From Candidatus Bipolaricaulota bacterium (GTDB taxonomy: Bacteria; Bipolaricaulota; Bipolaricaulia; M55B111): a stretch of 41,644 nucleotides of DNA. The stretch is taken from positions 1 to 41,644 of the forward strand of contig JAGXLB010000006.1 in assembly GCA_018334915.1 (NCBI GenBank). Reading direction: 5' to 3'. The stretch's first letter is position 1, and every line of letters begins with the position of its first letter. This document shows positions 9,503 to 18,218 of the stretch, piece after piece. The position numbers and the translations under genes were made by a program. A model generated the notes under the pieces. The model was not told where the DNA came from, ran no database searches, and was given only the letters and a program-made list of their open reading frames with translations.

Positions 9503-9664
9503 CCCCCCGTTTAAGGTCTATTTGTCCATTATTGCTTGATTGGAGGTCGGTTCCAGCCTTTTCCAAATTTGGTTACGGAATCGTTAGCAGAAAATAAGAG
9601 AGAATGAAAATAGGTCCGGGTCATCAGGAAAAATAAGAAAAATTTGGAACGAATTTCGAAAGAC

Positions 9665-10996
9665 TTATTTGTCAGGAAGTGGGAGGGTGAATTTAAACGT
9701 CGAACCTTCACCTTCAATGCTTTTTGCAGTAATCTTGCCTCCGTGTGATTCAACTATCTCCTTTGCAATAGTTAGTCCGAGTCCCGTACCTCCCGTTCCC
9801 CGGGATCTGGACTTATCCACCCTGTAAAACCTATCGAAGACATAAGGCAAGTCCTTTTCGGGTATTCCGGGTCCGTCATCTGTTACGGTAGTTATTACTT
9901 CTCCGGATTTAGACCGGGTTTTTATCTTTATCTCACCTCCCTTCGGAGTATGGGTTGTTGCATTCTCCAGAAGGTTTCGGATGACCTGGGATATTCTCGC
10001 CTGGTCCGCCTTCAGGAGGTTTGGTCCATTCAGGTTCTGATTTAGTTCGACCCCGTCTTCTTCGGCTTTTGCTTCTAAAGCTTTAATTTCCCGGGAAATG
10101 ATATCTTCAAGAACCACCAGCTTTTTATCCAGGTTTAGTTTGCCTGCCCTGGCCCGGTTTACGTCTCTTAGGTCATTTACCAGTCTTTTCAGGACCAGAG
10201 ATTGCTGATGCAATGTTTCGAAGACCTGTTTAGTTGGGTCGATCATTCCTTCCTTGAGTCCTTCCAGATAGCCCTGGATATTGGACAGAGGGTTCCTCAA
10301 TTCGTGGGCTACGTCACTTACCATCTCTTCCCGAAGTGTCTTTTGTTCTTTTAGCCTTCGGGCGAGTTCATTGAAAGATTCACCAAGTTTACCTATTTCT
10401 CCGCCGGAAGTAGCATCGACGCGCTGATCCAGATCCCCTCGTTGCATCTTCTTTGTGGCTTTGGTTAACTCCCGAATTGGTTTTAAAATACTTCTCGAAA
10501 ATAACAGTGCCATTACTATCCCGACAATCCCGGCAATAATCCCACCGGTTAATACCGATTTGTTTACCGAATTGATAAACGTATTCTGCAGCGGTGATCG
10601 CTGTTGAGTTCTTATGTAGATCTTCCCTATGGAAAAGTCGCCGAGACTAATCGTTACCGACTTGTTGGACCAATCGGAATCTATCTTTTCTCCGATTAGC
10701 TTTTCTGCTGTATCACCGATCACTTCCCCGGCCGGATCAGCTAATACTATTCGCTCGTTGTACATCTCGGATACTTTGGCCGTGAGGTCAGAGACTTCAT
10801 CCCAGCTTCCCATGTAACGATAGTAATTGGAAAACGTCAGGGCGAGCCTCTGGTACCGCTCTGCCTGATCACGGCTTACGTAACGATCGAACTGACTAAT
10901 GGCTGAGTTAGAAGCAATATAGGCTATAGTCCCAACACCAATAGCGATAACCAGGAAAAAGCTCATCAGAAGCTTTAGTCGCAGACTATTGAACAT
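9665..10996 (-). CDS. Membrane sensor histidine kinase (HAMP-HisKA-HATPase)
   Basis: This is the sensor of a two-component pair. The 443-residue protein has a transmembrane helix at about 8-30, an extracytoplasmic sensor segment at about 31-148 and a second helix at about 150-170. HAMP follows. The phospho-accepting His is about 231 in VAHELRNPLSNIQG. The ATPase N box is RNLLENATTHTP, with DDGPGIP and GTGLGLTIAKE as the G boxes. The frame is open to 11080. I prefer ATG 10996 because GGAG lies just before it and the hydrophobic helix follows; ATG 11014 is the alternative. It overlaps the response regulator gene by 11 bases and is third in the degP operon, suggesting it senses envelope stress. 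Confidence 0.94.
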   Translation of the reverse strand: MFNSLRLKLLMSFFLVIAIGVGTIAYIASNSAISQFDRYVSRDQAERYQRLALTFSNYYRYMGSWDEVSDLTAKVSEMYNERIVLADPAGEVIGDTAEKLIGEKIDSDWSNKSVTISLGDFSIGKIYIRTQQRSPLQNTFINSVNKSVLTGGIIAGIVGIVMALLFSRSILKPIRELTKATKKMQRGDLDQRVDATSGGEIGKLGESFNELARRLKEQKTLREEMVSDVAHELRNPLSNIQGYLEGLKEGMIDPTKQVFETLHQQSLVLKRLVNDLRDVNRARAGKLNLDKKLVVLEDIISREIKALEAKAEEDGVELNQNLNGPNLLKADQARISQVIRNLLENATTHTPKGGEIKIKTRSKSGEVITTVTDDGPGIPEKDLPYVFDRFYRVDKSRSRGTGGTGLGLTIAKEIVESHGGKITAKSIEGEGSTFKFTLPLPDK

Positions 10997-11699
10997 CTTG
11001 CTCCGATTGACCATCCGGTTCGGTTGCGGGGTCGAACTTATAACCCACCCCATGAACTGTCCTGATGTAGGTGGGTTCATCTGGGTCGGGCTCTAGCTTT
11101 TTCCGAATGTTCTTTATGTGGACGTCTATCGTCCTTTCGAAACCCTCGTAACCGTATCCAAGGGCTGAATGAATCAGGTCCGGTCGGGAAAAAACTCGTC
11201 GAGGTTGTTTGACCATGGTCGCAAGAATCTTGAACTCGGTTGGAGTCAAATCCACCGGTTCATTATTGATCAAAACCTGGCGAGTCTCGAAGTTCAGATG
11301 AAGATTACCGTGGCTTACTTCTTTTTGTTCTTCTTCCGATGTTCTTCTAAGTACGGCCCTTATCCTGGCCAGTAGTTCGCCCGGGCTGAACGGTTTGGTT
11401 ACGTAATCGTCCGCGCCAAGATCGAGTCCCTTGATTCTGTCTTCCTCCTCAGTCTTGGCGGTAAGCATTATTATCGGGACCTGTGACTCGCTCCTGACCG
11501 TTCGGCAAACGTTCAATCCGTCAACCTTGGGAAGCATCAGATCGAGGACGATTAAATCCACCTCGCGAAGCCTGAACAGGTTTAACGCTGCGTTTCCGTC
11601 GTACGCGGTTAGCACGTCGTACCCGTCCTTTTCCAGGTACTTTTTTAACAATTCTACGAGGTCTTCATCGTCGTCAACGACGAGTACGGTTTTTTTCAT
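10986..11699 (-). CDS. OmpR/PhoB-family response regulator
   Basis: The 237-residue DNA-binding response regulator has a receiver domain with the acidic pocket VVDDDED (residues 7-13). The phosphorylated Asp is about 53 in LIVLDLMLPKVDG, with a conserved Lys in YVTKPF. A C-terminal winged helix carries the transactivation and recognition segments VDLTPTEFKIL and YIRTVHGVGYKF. Its Shine-Dalgarno is weak (only GAG adjacent to the ATG), and a 13-bp hairpin sits 15 bases upstream. It is sandwiched between degP and its cognate kinase, so degP is a likely target and output of the pair. Confidence 0.95.
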   Translation of the reverse strand: MKKTVLVVDDDEDLVELLKKYLEKDGYDVLTAYDGNAALNLFRLREVDLIVLDLMLPKVDGLNVCRTVRSESQVPIIMLTAKTEEEDRIKGLDLGADDYVTKPFSPGELLARIRAVLRRTSEEEQKEVSHGNLHLNFETRQVLINNEPVDLTPTEFKILATMVKQPRRVFSRPDLIHSALGYGYEGFERTIDVHIKNIRKKLEPDPDEPTYIRTVHGVGYKFDPATEPDGQSEQDVQ

Positions 11700-11713
11700 C
11701 TCGAGTAAGATTG

Positions 11714-11757
11714 GAACCGGGGATCGTTCTTCTGGAATTGGTCCCGATCCCCGGTTC
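11714..11757 (-). promoter_or_regulatory. 13-bp perfect hairpin between degP and response regulator
   Basis: GAACCGGGGATCG (11714-11726) and its exact reverse complement (11745-11757) flank an 18-base loop. The element occupies most of the 71-base gap between the degP stop and the regulator ATG. No T-tract follows on either strand, so it is not a standard terminator. It may be an mRNA-processing or stability element, or a binding site. Confidence 0.75.
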
Positions 11758-11770
11758 AGTTACTGTAGGA

Positions 11771-13225
11771 TCACCTCTCGAGTGTGACCCAGCGGTAGCT
11801 GCTGCCTCGAACAATCCGGACTAGCAGTGTATCCCCTTCTCCCAGAGAAGAAGTAACTTTTTTCCAGTCCTCTACGGTATTTAAGGAGTAAAGGTTCATG
11901 TTACTCTCCCCCGCCTGGAGCAGTACGTCTCCCTCGTTGAGTGTTCCCGCTGGACCGAATTCTTGAACGTTGGTAACCACGAGTCCATCGTTCAGCGCTA
12001 GTTCGTACTTCTCCTGGAGGGACGGGGAGTTCTCGGTCAGAGTAACCCCGAAAGCATCGTCCGTGACCGTATCTTTCTCCTCCGAGGTCTGGGTAGATTC
12101 TTCAGTCCTCTTCCCTAATTCAACGGTTGCAGATTGTTTTTCTTGATTTCTGATAAAGGTAACCTCGATTTTCTCTCCTACGTCGCGGTACATTATTTCT
12201 TCCTGGAACTGCGTTCCGCTCGTAATTATCGTTCCACCTATTTCTACTATTATATCTCCGGGTTTGAGACCTGCTTCCTCCGCTGGTGAATTTTCGACTA
12301 CTTCCGAGATCAAGACTCCTTCCCCGTTTTCCAGACCGAACTTCTCTCCCATCTCGGGCGTTACCTCCTGGAACCAGACTCCCAGCCATGCGCGAGTAAC
12401 TTCACCCTTGTTGATTAATTGTGGCAGGACCTGTTTAACCGAGTTAATCGAGACTGCGAAATTAAGCCCGGTTAGAGGGACTCCCTGTTGGTTTCTTCGG
12501 ATAATTGCGGTGTTTATCCCAATTACTTCTCCATCAGCATTTACAAGAGGGCCGCCGGAGTTACCCGGGTTGATTGCCGCGTCGGTCTGAAGGAGGTTCT
12601 GATAACTACCTTCGCTGTTTGGTTTCGGAATAGTTCGGTTTTTAGCACTCAGCACTCCTGCTGTTACGGTATTCTCAAAGCCTTCGGGATTACCTATCGC
12701 TATAGCCCAGCCTCCGATTGGCGTGGTATCAGGGTTACCCAGAACTGCCGTTGGTAAGTCCTCCACACCTTCTCCCTTGGTAATTTCCAGCACAGCGATG
12801 TCGATCATCTCGTCCTTGCCCAGGATTTCTGCCTGGAACGTCCTTCCCTCGCTGAATACGAGCCTTATCTCCTGAGCTCCTGACACGACGTGCTCGTTAG
12901 TAAGCACGTACTTTTCCCCTTTCCAGTTAATAACGAACCCGGAACCCAGTGATTCAACCTTTCGCTCCTCTCGTTCGGGGGGTTCGCCGAAAAAGTACTT
13001 GAAAAACGGATCCTCGAAGAAGCTGTAGGGACTTCTACGGGATAAACTCTTCTGCACTTCAACTCTAGCTACTGCGGGACCCACCTTTTCTGCGGCCCGG
13101 GTTATTGCGGTTCTTTGTGTTTCTTTAACTTCCTGCCCGGTAACTGATAATTCTCCAGTGGCGATAACTCCTAATCCTAGGAGTATCACCATAAACAACA
13201 CCAGGTACTTTCTTGCCCAATTCAT
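11771..13225 (-). CDS. degP: HtrA/DegP-family envelope serine protease with two PDZ domains
   Basis: This trypsin-like quality-control protease degrades misfolded envelope proteins. The 484-residue protein has an N-terminal signal or anchor helix (about 6-27). The catalytic triad is visible: His112 in LTNEHVV, Asp142 in MIDIAVL and Ser223 in NPGNSGGP. PDZ1 (from LGVWFQEVTPEM) and PDZ2 (from FGVTLTENSP to the end) follow. ATG 13225 is chosen because GGAGGG lies seven bases upstream; a TTG at 13240 would overlap that site. It is the first gene of a three-gene operon with a response regulator and kinase. Confidence 0.95.
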   Translation of the reverse strand: MNWARKYLVLFMVILLGLGVIATGELSVTGQEVKETQRTAITRAAEKVGPAVARVEVQKSLSRRSPYSFFEDPFFKYFFGEPPEREERKVESLGSGFVINWKGEKYVLTNEHVVSGAQEIRLVFSEGRTFQAEILGKDEMIDIAVLEITKGEGVEDLPTAVLGNPDTTPIGGWAIAIGNPEGFENTVTAGVLSAKNRTIPKPNSEGSYQNLLQTDAAINPGNSGGPLVNADGEVIGINTAIIRRNQQGVPLTGLNFAVSINSVKQVLPQLINKGEVTRAWLGVWFQEVTPEMGEKFGLENGEGVLISEVVENSPAEEAGLKPGDIIVEIGGTIITSGTQFQEEIMYRDVGEKIEVTFIRNQEKQSATVELGKRTEESTQTSEEKDTVTDDAFGVTLTENSPSLQEKYELALNDGLVVTNVQEFGPAGTLNEGDVLLQAGESNMNLYSLNTVEDWKKVTSSLGEGDTLLVRIVRGSSYRWVTLER

Positions 13226-13261
13226 GAAGTATCCCTCCAATTTGAAATTGTATGCATCACA

Positions 13262-13267
13262 ATTATA
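13262..13267 (-). promoter_or_regulatory. Probable -10 box of the degP operon
   Basis: A perfect TATAAT lies 36 bases upstream of the degP ATG on the minus strand. No good -35 hexamer is present at 16-18 bases, which would fit a promoter needing an activator such as the regulator encoded in this operon. Confidence 0.55.
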
Positions 13268-13361
13268 GGGTAAAGACTGAATGTAAAGAACCTGTGAAGG
13301 AAATTTAAACTCGTTTTTCAGCAGTGTCTTACCTGATTGTCTAGCCTCTATTTACCCTACA

Positions 13362-13428
13362 CTGCTTGCCACTACTGATTTAACCTTTAAAACTTAACAG
13401 CAGAAAAACCTCGGTAGCAGGCAAGCAG
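13362..13428. repeat. Inverted repeat in the gap between degP and the Ca2+ ATPase gene
   Basis: CTGCTTGCC (13362-13370) pairs perfectly with GGCAAGCAG (13420-13428). After a small bulge, CTACTG (13372-13377) can pair with CGGTAG (13412-13417) with one G-T pair. The loop is about 34 bases. There is no T-tract on either side and no recognised RNA family. The rest of the 338-base gap (13226-13563) shows only the degP -10 box. Confidence 0.6.
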
Positions 13429-13563
13429 GGGAGGAATTGAGAGGTAAAGTAGGCTTATTGGTCATAAGTTTAAATCATTCTTCGATAATAATGGTGAAAG
13501 TGCTGGGAAGAGCTAAGATAAACCATCCCCTATCAATTTTTTAAGTCCCCGGCGGAATTACCT

Positions 13564-16191
13564 TTAAAAGTTGAATAGTTTTTGTCCCAGTTTGACGTAG
13601 ATCCAGATAAAAGTTCCGAAGATCAACACGGCAGCTATTATGACCAGCCAGGGATAGAGCCCAATTGCATTCAGACCAAAGAAACCATTCAACGGAGAAT
13701 ATACAACTAAGAATTGAGCGATTAGGGATGCCACTATAGCGAGGTATAACCAATTATTTCTCCTTATCGGCTGACCGAATATCTTCCGGATCGGCCAGAT
13801 TTCCAGCAATTCGATAAGGACGAGTTCGGTAAAAGCTACTGTTCTTGCCGTTGAGATGTCGGGTAAAAAGTGCCTGTAGGAAAAGATAATCAGTGTTGTA
13901 AGGGTTAGACCTATACCCAAAATCACGTATATCATGTAATTATTTATTACGCCCTCCCCTTTTCTTCTCGGGGGTCGATTCATTACTCCCCGGGATTTAC
14001 CGTCGGCTCCCAGGGCAACAGCTGGCAATCCGTCGGTAAGCAAGTTGACCCATAGCAGCATAGGGGCGGTTAACGGCAATCCCATTCCGGACAGAGAAGC
14101 CAGAAATACCGTCAGTACTTCGGCTAGATTGCCTGATAATAGGAGGGAGACAAATTTACGTATGTTGTCGAAGATTGATCTCCCCTCGGCTATTGCGTCT
14201 CTGATAGAGGTGAAGTTATCGTCAAGCAGGACTATGTCGGAGGCACCTTTTGCGACGTCCGTTCCTCTGATTCCCATTGAAATCCCGACATCAGAACGTT
14301 TGAGAGAGGGGGCGTCGTTTACTCCGTCCCCGGTCATGGCGACCACGTGGTATTCTTCCTTGATCAGGTTCAATATCTTTAACTTGTGTGAAGGTGAAAC
14401 TCTCGCGTAAATATCGACTTCGGATATCTTTGATCTGAGGTCCAAGTCCGACATGCTGTCAAGGTCACTACCCGTCAGTACTTCACCTTCAAAGCCCAGC
14501 TCCCTACCAATTGCTTTTGCGGTGAGGGCGTTATCTCCCGTGACCATGACGGTTCTAATCCCCGCCTTCCGGCAGGAATTTATGGCTTCCTTTACCTCTT
14601 CTCTGGGGGGATCGAGCATCCCCTGCAAGCCAATGAACGTAAGGCCCGATTCCAGCTGTTCTTCGGAAGATTTATTCACATCGTCCTCGGAAACCTTCCT
14701 GATGGCAAAACCTAGTACTCTGAGAGCTTCCCCGGCTAACCCTTCTACTTCTTTCCGAAATTCTTCTCGCTTTTCCGGGGTTAGCTCGTTAATTTCTCCG
14801 TCTTCCCGGTAGCTGGAGCACTTATCAAGAATTACTTCCGGAGCTCCTTTCGAGTAGGCCATAGCGCCGTCCTTCGACTTATTAACTGTGGTCATCATTT
14901 TCCTGTCGGAGGAAAACGGAATTTCTCGCAGCCTAACGTATTCATCAGTTATTTTGGAAAGTTCAAGCCCCGCATTCCTGGCCGACTTTAACAGAGCGGC
15001 TTCGGTCGGGTCGCCAAGGATCTCGCCTTCGGACTGGAATTCGGCATCGTTACAGAGCGCTCCAGCCCTTAACAATATTTCCGATTCGGAGAGAAAACTT
15101 TCGTCGTCGTGGTTTTCTGAGAAATCTACCTCCGAGATATCAAATTCGCCTTTTCCTGTGTAAATTTTCTGAACTGTCATCTCGTTTTCCGTCAGCGTCC
15201 CAGTCTTGTCGGTACATATAGTGTCAACTGACCCCAGGGACTCGACAGAAGCCAGTCTCCTGGTCAGGGCGTTCCTTTTGGACATCTTCTTCGTACCCAG
15301 TGCGAGCGACAGGGTAACGACTGCCGGTAGCCCTTCCGGTATTGCCGCCACAGCGAGCGCTACAGCTGTAAGGAAAGCATTGAGCCATCCTGTGCCGTGT
15401 AACAGAACAGAGATTGGAACAATCAGGGATGATATCAACAGAATGATGGTACCCAGTTTTTTCCCCAGCTGGTTGACTTCTTTCTGGAACGGGGTAAGAT
15501 CCTGTTCGACTTCCTGTAGTTGCTGAGCGACTTTTCCAATTTCGGTCTCCATACCCGTGGAAGTAACTACTGCTTCTCCCCGACCCCGAACTACCTTGGT
15601 ATTTTTAAATACCAGGTTTTTTCTTGCGGCAAGTTCGGCGTCGGCTTCTACAGGATCGAGCTGCTTGCTCACTGGTTCGCTTTCCCCGGTCAGAGCGGAC
15701 TCATCAACTTCTAGACTTTCCGCTTTCGTTAGCCTGGCATCAGCCGGTACCGCGGATCCCTGTTCCAGGTAAATAAGGTCACCCGGCACGACTTCTTCGA
15801 GGGGGATGCCCTTTTTCTTCCCGTCCCTGCGAACGAGCGCATCCGGCGAAGCCATTTCCTTCAGCGCCTGTATCGACTGTTCCGCTTTCCAGTCCTGGAT
15901 GAACCCGAATATACCATTTCCGATTACGATCGCAATTATTAAGTAGAAATCCACCTGGTGCCCCATTATCAGTGAGAGAGTGGCAGCGATAATCAGGATT
16001 ATTACCAGGAAGTCGGTGAACTGTTCAGCGAACAGCTTTATCGGCGAAACTTTTTCTCCTTCTTCAAGCTCGTTCCTTCCGTGTTTTTCAAGTCTAGCAC
16101 CTGCTTCTTCTTCTGCGAGTCCTTCGCCTGAAGAAGATAATTCGTCGAAAACTTTATCTACGGAAACTGACCAGGGCCTTCTTTCGCTCAT
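13564..16191 (-). CDS. P-type Ca2+-transporting ATPase (SERCA/PMR1-like)
   Basis: This membrane pump exports Ca2+ using ATP. The 875-residue protein has the N-terminal cation-ATPase domain, TGES near residue 169 in the actuator domain and phosphorylated Asp328 in DKTGT. MVTGDN and TGDGVNDAP form the hinge. M4 carries IPEGL (285-288). M5 has SGNLAEVL and M6 has NLLTDGLPA, matching the Asn/Glu and Asn/Asp calcium ligands of SERCA-type pumps. A C-terminal helix bundle completes it. It has its own promoter and appears monocistronic. Mn2+ transport is possible in this subgroup, but the ligand pattern favours Ca2+. Confidence 0.93.
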   Translation of the reverse strand: MSERRPWSVSVDKVFDELSSSGEGLAEEEAGARLEKHGRNELEEGEKVSPIKLFAEQFTDFLVIILIIAATLSLIMGHQVDFYLIIAIVIGNGIFGFIQDWKAEQSIQALKEMASPDALVRRDGKKKGIPLEEVVPGDLIYLEQGSAVPADARLTKAESLEVDESALTGESEPVSKQLDPVEADAELAARKNLVFKNTKVVRGRGEAVVTSTGMETEIGKVAQQLQEVEQDLTPFQKEVNQLGKKLGTIILLISSLIVPISVLLHGTGWLNAFLTAVALAVAAIPEGLPAVVTLSLALGTKKMSKRNALTRRLASVESLGSVDTICTDKTGTLTENEMTVQKIYTGKGEFDISEVDFSENHDDESFLSESEILLRAGALCNDAEFQSEGEILGDPTEAALLKSARNAGLELSKITDEYVRLREIPFSSDRKMMTTVNKSKDGAMAYSKGAPEVILDKCSSYREDGEINELTPEKREEFRKEVEGLAGEALRVLGFAIRKVSEDDVNKSSEEQLESGLTFIGLQGMLDPPREEVKEAINSCRKAGIRTVMVTGDNALTAKAIGRELGFEGEVLTGSDLDSMSDLDLRSKISEVDIYARVSPSHKLKILNLIKEEYHVVAMTGDGVNDAPSLKRSDVGISMGIRGTDVAKGASDIVLLDDNFTSIRDAIAEGRSIFDNIRKFVSLLLSGNLAEVLTVFLASLSGMGLPLTAPMLLWVNLLTDGLPAVALGADGKSRGVMNRPPRRKGEGVINNYMIYVILGIGLTLTTLIIFSYRHFLPDISTARTVAFTELVLIELLEIWPIRKIFGQPIRRNNWLYLAIVASLIAQFLVVYSPLNGFFGLNAIGLYPWLVIIAAVLIFGTFIWIYVKLGQKLFNF

Positions 16192-16232
16192 CTGCAGATA
16201 TTCACCACCAGTGAGACAGCTCTAGATTTAAA

Positions 16233-16260
16233 AGTATAGCGAAGTTCTTAGAGAAGTAAA
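16233..16260 (-). promoter_or_regulatory. Promoter of the Ca2+ ATPase gene
   Basis: TTTACT (16255-16260), 16 bases and TATACT (16233-16238) on the minus strand. The start would be near 16226, leaving about 35 bases of leader with a GGTGGTG ribosome site before the ATG at 16191. Confidence 0.65.
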
Positions 16261-16310
16261 GATTTGTCTTATTGAAAGAGATGATCAATTTCTAACTACT
16301 CGGTTCCTGA

Positions 16311-16556
16311 TTAGACTTCCATATCTTCGTCAACTATGTAGACTTTTTCGCGACCTCTCCCCGAGCCAGGGCAAGATTTACCCATAATGCAACTTTCGCA
16401 GGCCGAACTACAGTCGATCTCTTTGACTAGTCCCTGGTGAACCAGGAGCTCAATTATCGCCGATATAGTCTGTTTCCTCATCTCAAGTTCTTCTGCAAGT
16501 TGGTCAGGAGTCTTTCCCGATTTAAGTCCGGTTAAAACCTTGTTTTTATGAGTCAT
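16311..16556 (-). CDS. feoC: FeoC-like winged-helix protein with Cys cluster
   Basis: The 81-residue protein begins with a small helix-turn-helix (KSGKTPDQLAEELEM and the following helix). It then carries four cysteines at 49, 53, 56 and 62 (CX3CX2CX5C), the FeoC pattern proposed to bind an Fe-S cluster. FeoC modulates FeoB stability or activity in response to iron or oxygen. GAGG precedes the ATG. It is the last gene of the feo operon and overlaps the preceding small membrane protein gene by 11 bases. Confidence 0.82.
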   Translation of the reverse strand: MTHKNKVLTGLKSGKTPDQLAEELEMRKQTISAIIELLVHQGLVKEIDCSSACESCIMGKSCPGSGRGREKVYIVDEDMEV

Positions 16557-16989
16557 TCTTAACCTCGACCGACGAAACCAGAATAACTAATACGAGAGAG
16601 ACTGGCAGGAGCAGTAGCGAAGGAGTAAAAGGTCCGGTATAGTAGCTTAGGAATTCACTTGTTGTATTAAACCAAGACCCTTCCCCTCCCGGAATTGAAT
16701 TTAGGACTGTGGAAAGTATTTCTATTCCACCGACAATCCAGATCATCGCACTGGCTAAAACCGCCTGAGCCCTTTTTTGAACAGAGATAGGTTGATTAAT
16801 AGTAAAAAAGAATAGGCTTCCGGAAGCGACCAGGATTAACCCTCGCCACAGATCATAATCCCCACCGAAAGACAGTATCGCCCAGGTATAGGTCTCGCCA
16901 GTTAGACCGAAGAGTATTTCCAGCAACCCGGGGATAAAAGTGCAGGCACCCACCAGAGCCAGAAGTGTATCAAGTATCTTTCTATTCAT
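16546..16989 (-). CDS. Unknown four-helix membrane protein in the feo operon
   Basis: I do not recognise this 147-residue protein. It has about four hydrophobic segments (roughly residues 8-27, 48-63, 75-95 and 120-140), a short acidic C-terminal tail and no cysteine cluster or obvious metal motif. It sits between the FeoB membrane part and FeoC, with its start one base after the feoB stop and an 11-base overlap with feoC. It is therefore translated with the ferrous iron system. The open frame extends three codons further to a TTG at 16998; ATG 16989 is chosen. A role as accessory subunit of the split FeoB is inference from position only. Confidence 0.75.
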   Translation of the reverse strand: MNRKILDTLLALVGACTFIPGLLEILFGLTGETYTWAILSFGGDYDLWRGLILVASGSLFFFTINQPISVQKRAQAVLASAMIWIVGGIEILSTVLNSIPGGEGSWFNTTSEFLSYYTGPFTPSLLLLPVSLVLVILVSSVEVKNDS

Positions 16990-16990
16990 A

Positions 16991-18217
16991 CTACGCAACC
17001 CCGAGAAGAATCCCGATCAGATGAAGTAAGCCGCCCCAGAGGAAAACCACGGTAATTAACGTCAAAAGGCTCCCGCCCAGGACCTTAATCACGCCCCCGC
17101 TGTTTCTTCCTTCTTTGATTATCATGGAAAACGTTGCAATACACGGAAAATAAATCGAAATTATCACCACGGAAGTTATCAGCTGAAACCCGGACATATC
17201 GATCGCCGATAGCTGAGCCACTGCGAGGTCCTTCCGGAGAAACCCGGCTATTAGGGGAGCAACAGTTTCTTTGGGGATACCGAACCAGCCGGTGAACAGA
17301 GGTTCGAGGGAATTAGCCAGCCAGCTTATGACCCCACCGAGATACAAAAGATTTACCAGACCGACTCCTAAGAGAACGAACGGGATTGCGTTCGTAAAGA
17401 AGCCTTTTACCTTTACCCATAATTTCCGGCTTACGTTCTTGAAGGTAGGGATTCTTAACGGAGGTACGTCCGTAATAATTTCCGGCGACCTACCGGGGAT
17501 TAACCTGTTGAGAATCCAGCCAAATACGAAGAAGCCGGCAAGGAGATAGATCATTATGTAACCGAAAAATTCGGGGATTAGGGAAAGCATGACCCCGAGC
17601 TGGGCTCCGCACGGGATAAATACGGAAAGAAGTATCATCATCATGAACCGTTGCTTTTTTGTCTCCAGCGTTCTGGTTGAGGCTACACCTGGAACATTAC
17701 AACCAAGCGATAATATCATCGGCACGACGGCAAACCCGTGAAGTCCGATTTTATGCAGTACCGTATCTACGAGCACAGCTAGTCTTGGCATGTAACCGGA
17801 ATCTTCCAGTATCGTAATTATAAGGTAGAAAGCTACGATCGCAGGCAGGACTACCCCGATTGCTACAAAGACCCCGCTGGTCAGCATTCCCAGTGCTTCG
17901 AAAGAGTTAACCGCTTCCGGGTCTCCTACCAGGATGTAATAAAGCCAGCTTCCTTTGAGCGGGAAAGCATTCTGGATCCAGGGAAGCCAGTGGTCGTCAA
18001 ACAGAGGAACGAAGAAACCGTCCGTAAAAAAACCGGCAAACGCATCAAAAAACCCCCAAAACCCGTAAAGAACAGCTAGAGCAAACGGGATACCCGTCAG
18101 GGGCTTCACGGTCAGCTCCGCAAGCACACTCCCTATTGTTGATCTATCAGCACCGTATTCGACAGTTTCCCGTGCTAGTTTGTCTATTAATCTCCATCTT
18201 TCTTCGGGATCTAGCAT
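16991..18217 (-). CDS. feoB: Ferrous iron transporter FeoB, membrane (permease) part
   Basis: The 408-residue protein is the polytopic core of FeoB, which moves Fe2+ across the inner membrane. It shows both Gate regions, with the conserved Cys motifs LGCNVPG and IYFPCIATF, and a FeoB C-terminal hydrophobic tail. Its first 35 residues (RWRLIDKLARETV) resemble the last helix that normally joins the GTPase/GDI part to the membrane. The GTPase is a separate gene upstream, with its stop one base before this ATG. The split is clean: distinct stop and start, no sign of a frameshift. Confidence 0.93.
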   Translation of the reverse strand: MLDPEERWRLIDKLARETVEYGADRSTIGSVLAELTVKPLTGIPFALAVLYGFWGFFDAFAGFFTDGFFVPLFDDHWLPWIQNAFPLKGSWLYYILVGDPEAVNSFEALGMLTSGVFVAIGVVLPAIVAFYLIITILEDSGYMPRLAVLVDTVLHKIGLHGFAVVPMILSLGCNVPGVASTRTLETKKQRFMMMILLSVFIPCGAQLGVMLSLIPEFFGYIMIYLLAGFFVFGWILNRLIPGRSPEIITDVPPLRIPTFKNVSRKLWVKVKGFFTNAIPFVLLGVGLVNLLYLGGVISWLANSLEPLFTGWFGIPKETVAPLIAGFLRKDLAVAQLSAIDMSGFQLITSVVIISIYFPCIATFSMIIKEGRNSGGVIKVLGGSLLTLITVVFLWGGLLHLIGILLGVA

Positions 18218-18218
18218 A

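Noticed and set aside
10996-11080. 28-residue N-terminal extension of the histidine kinase
   Set aside because: It runs deep into the response regulator gene and precedes the signal-anchor helix; an internal ATG with a ribosome site fits better.
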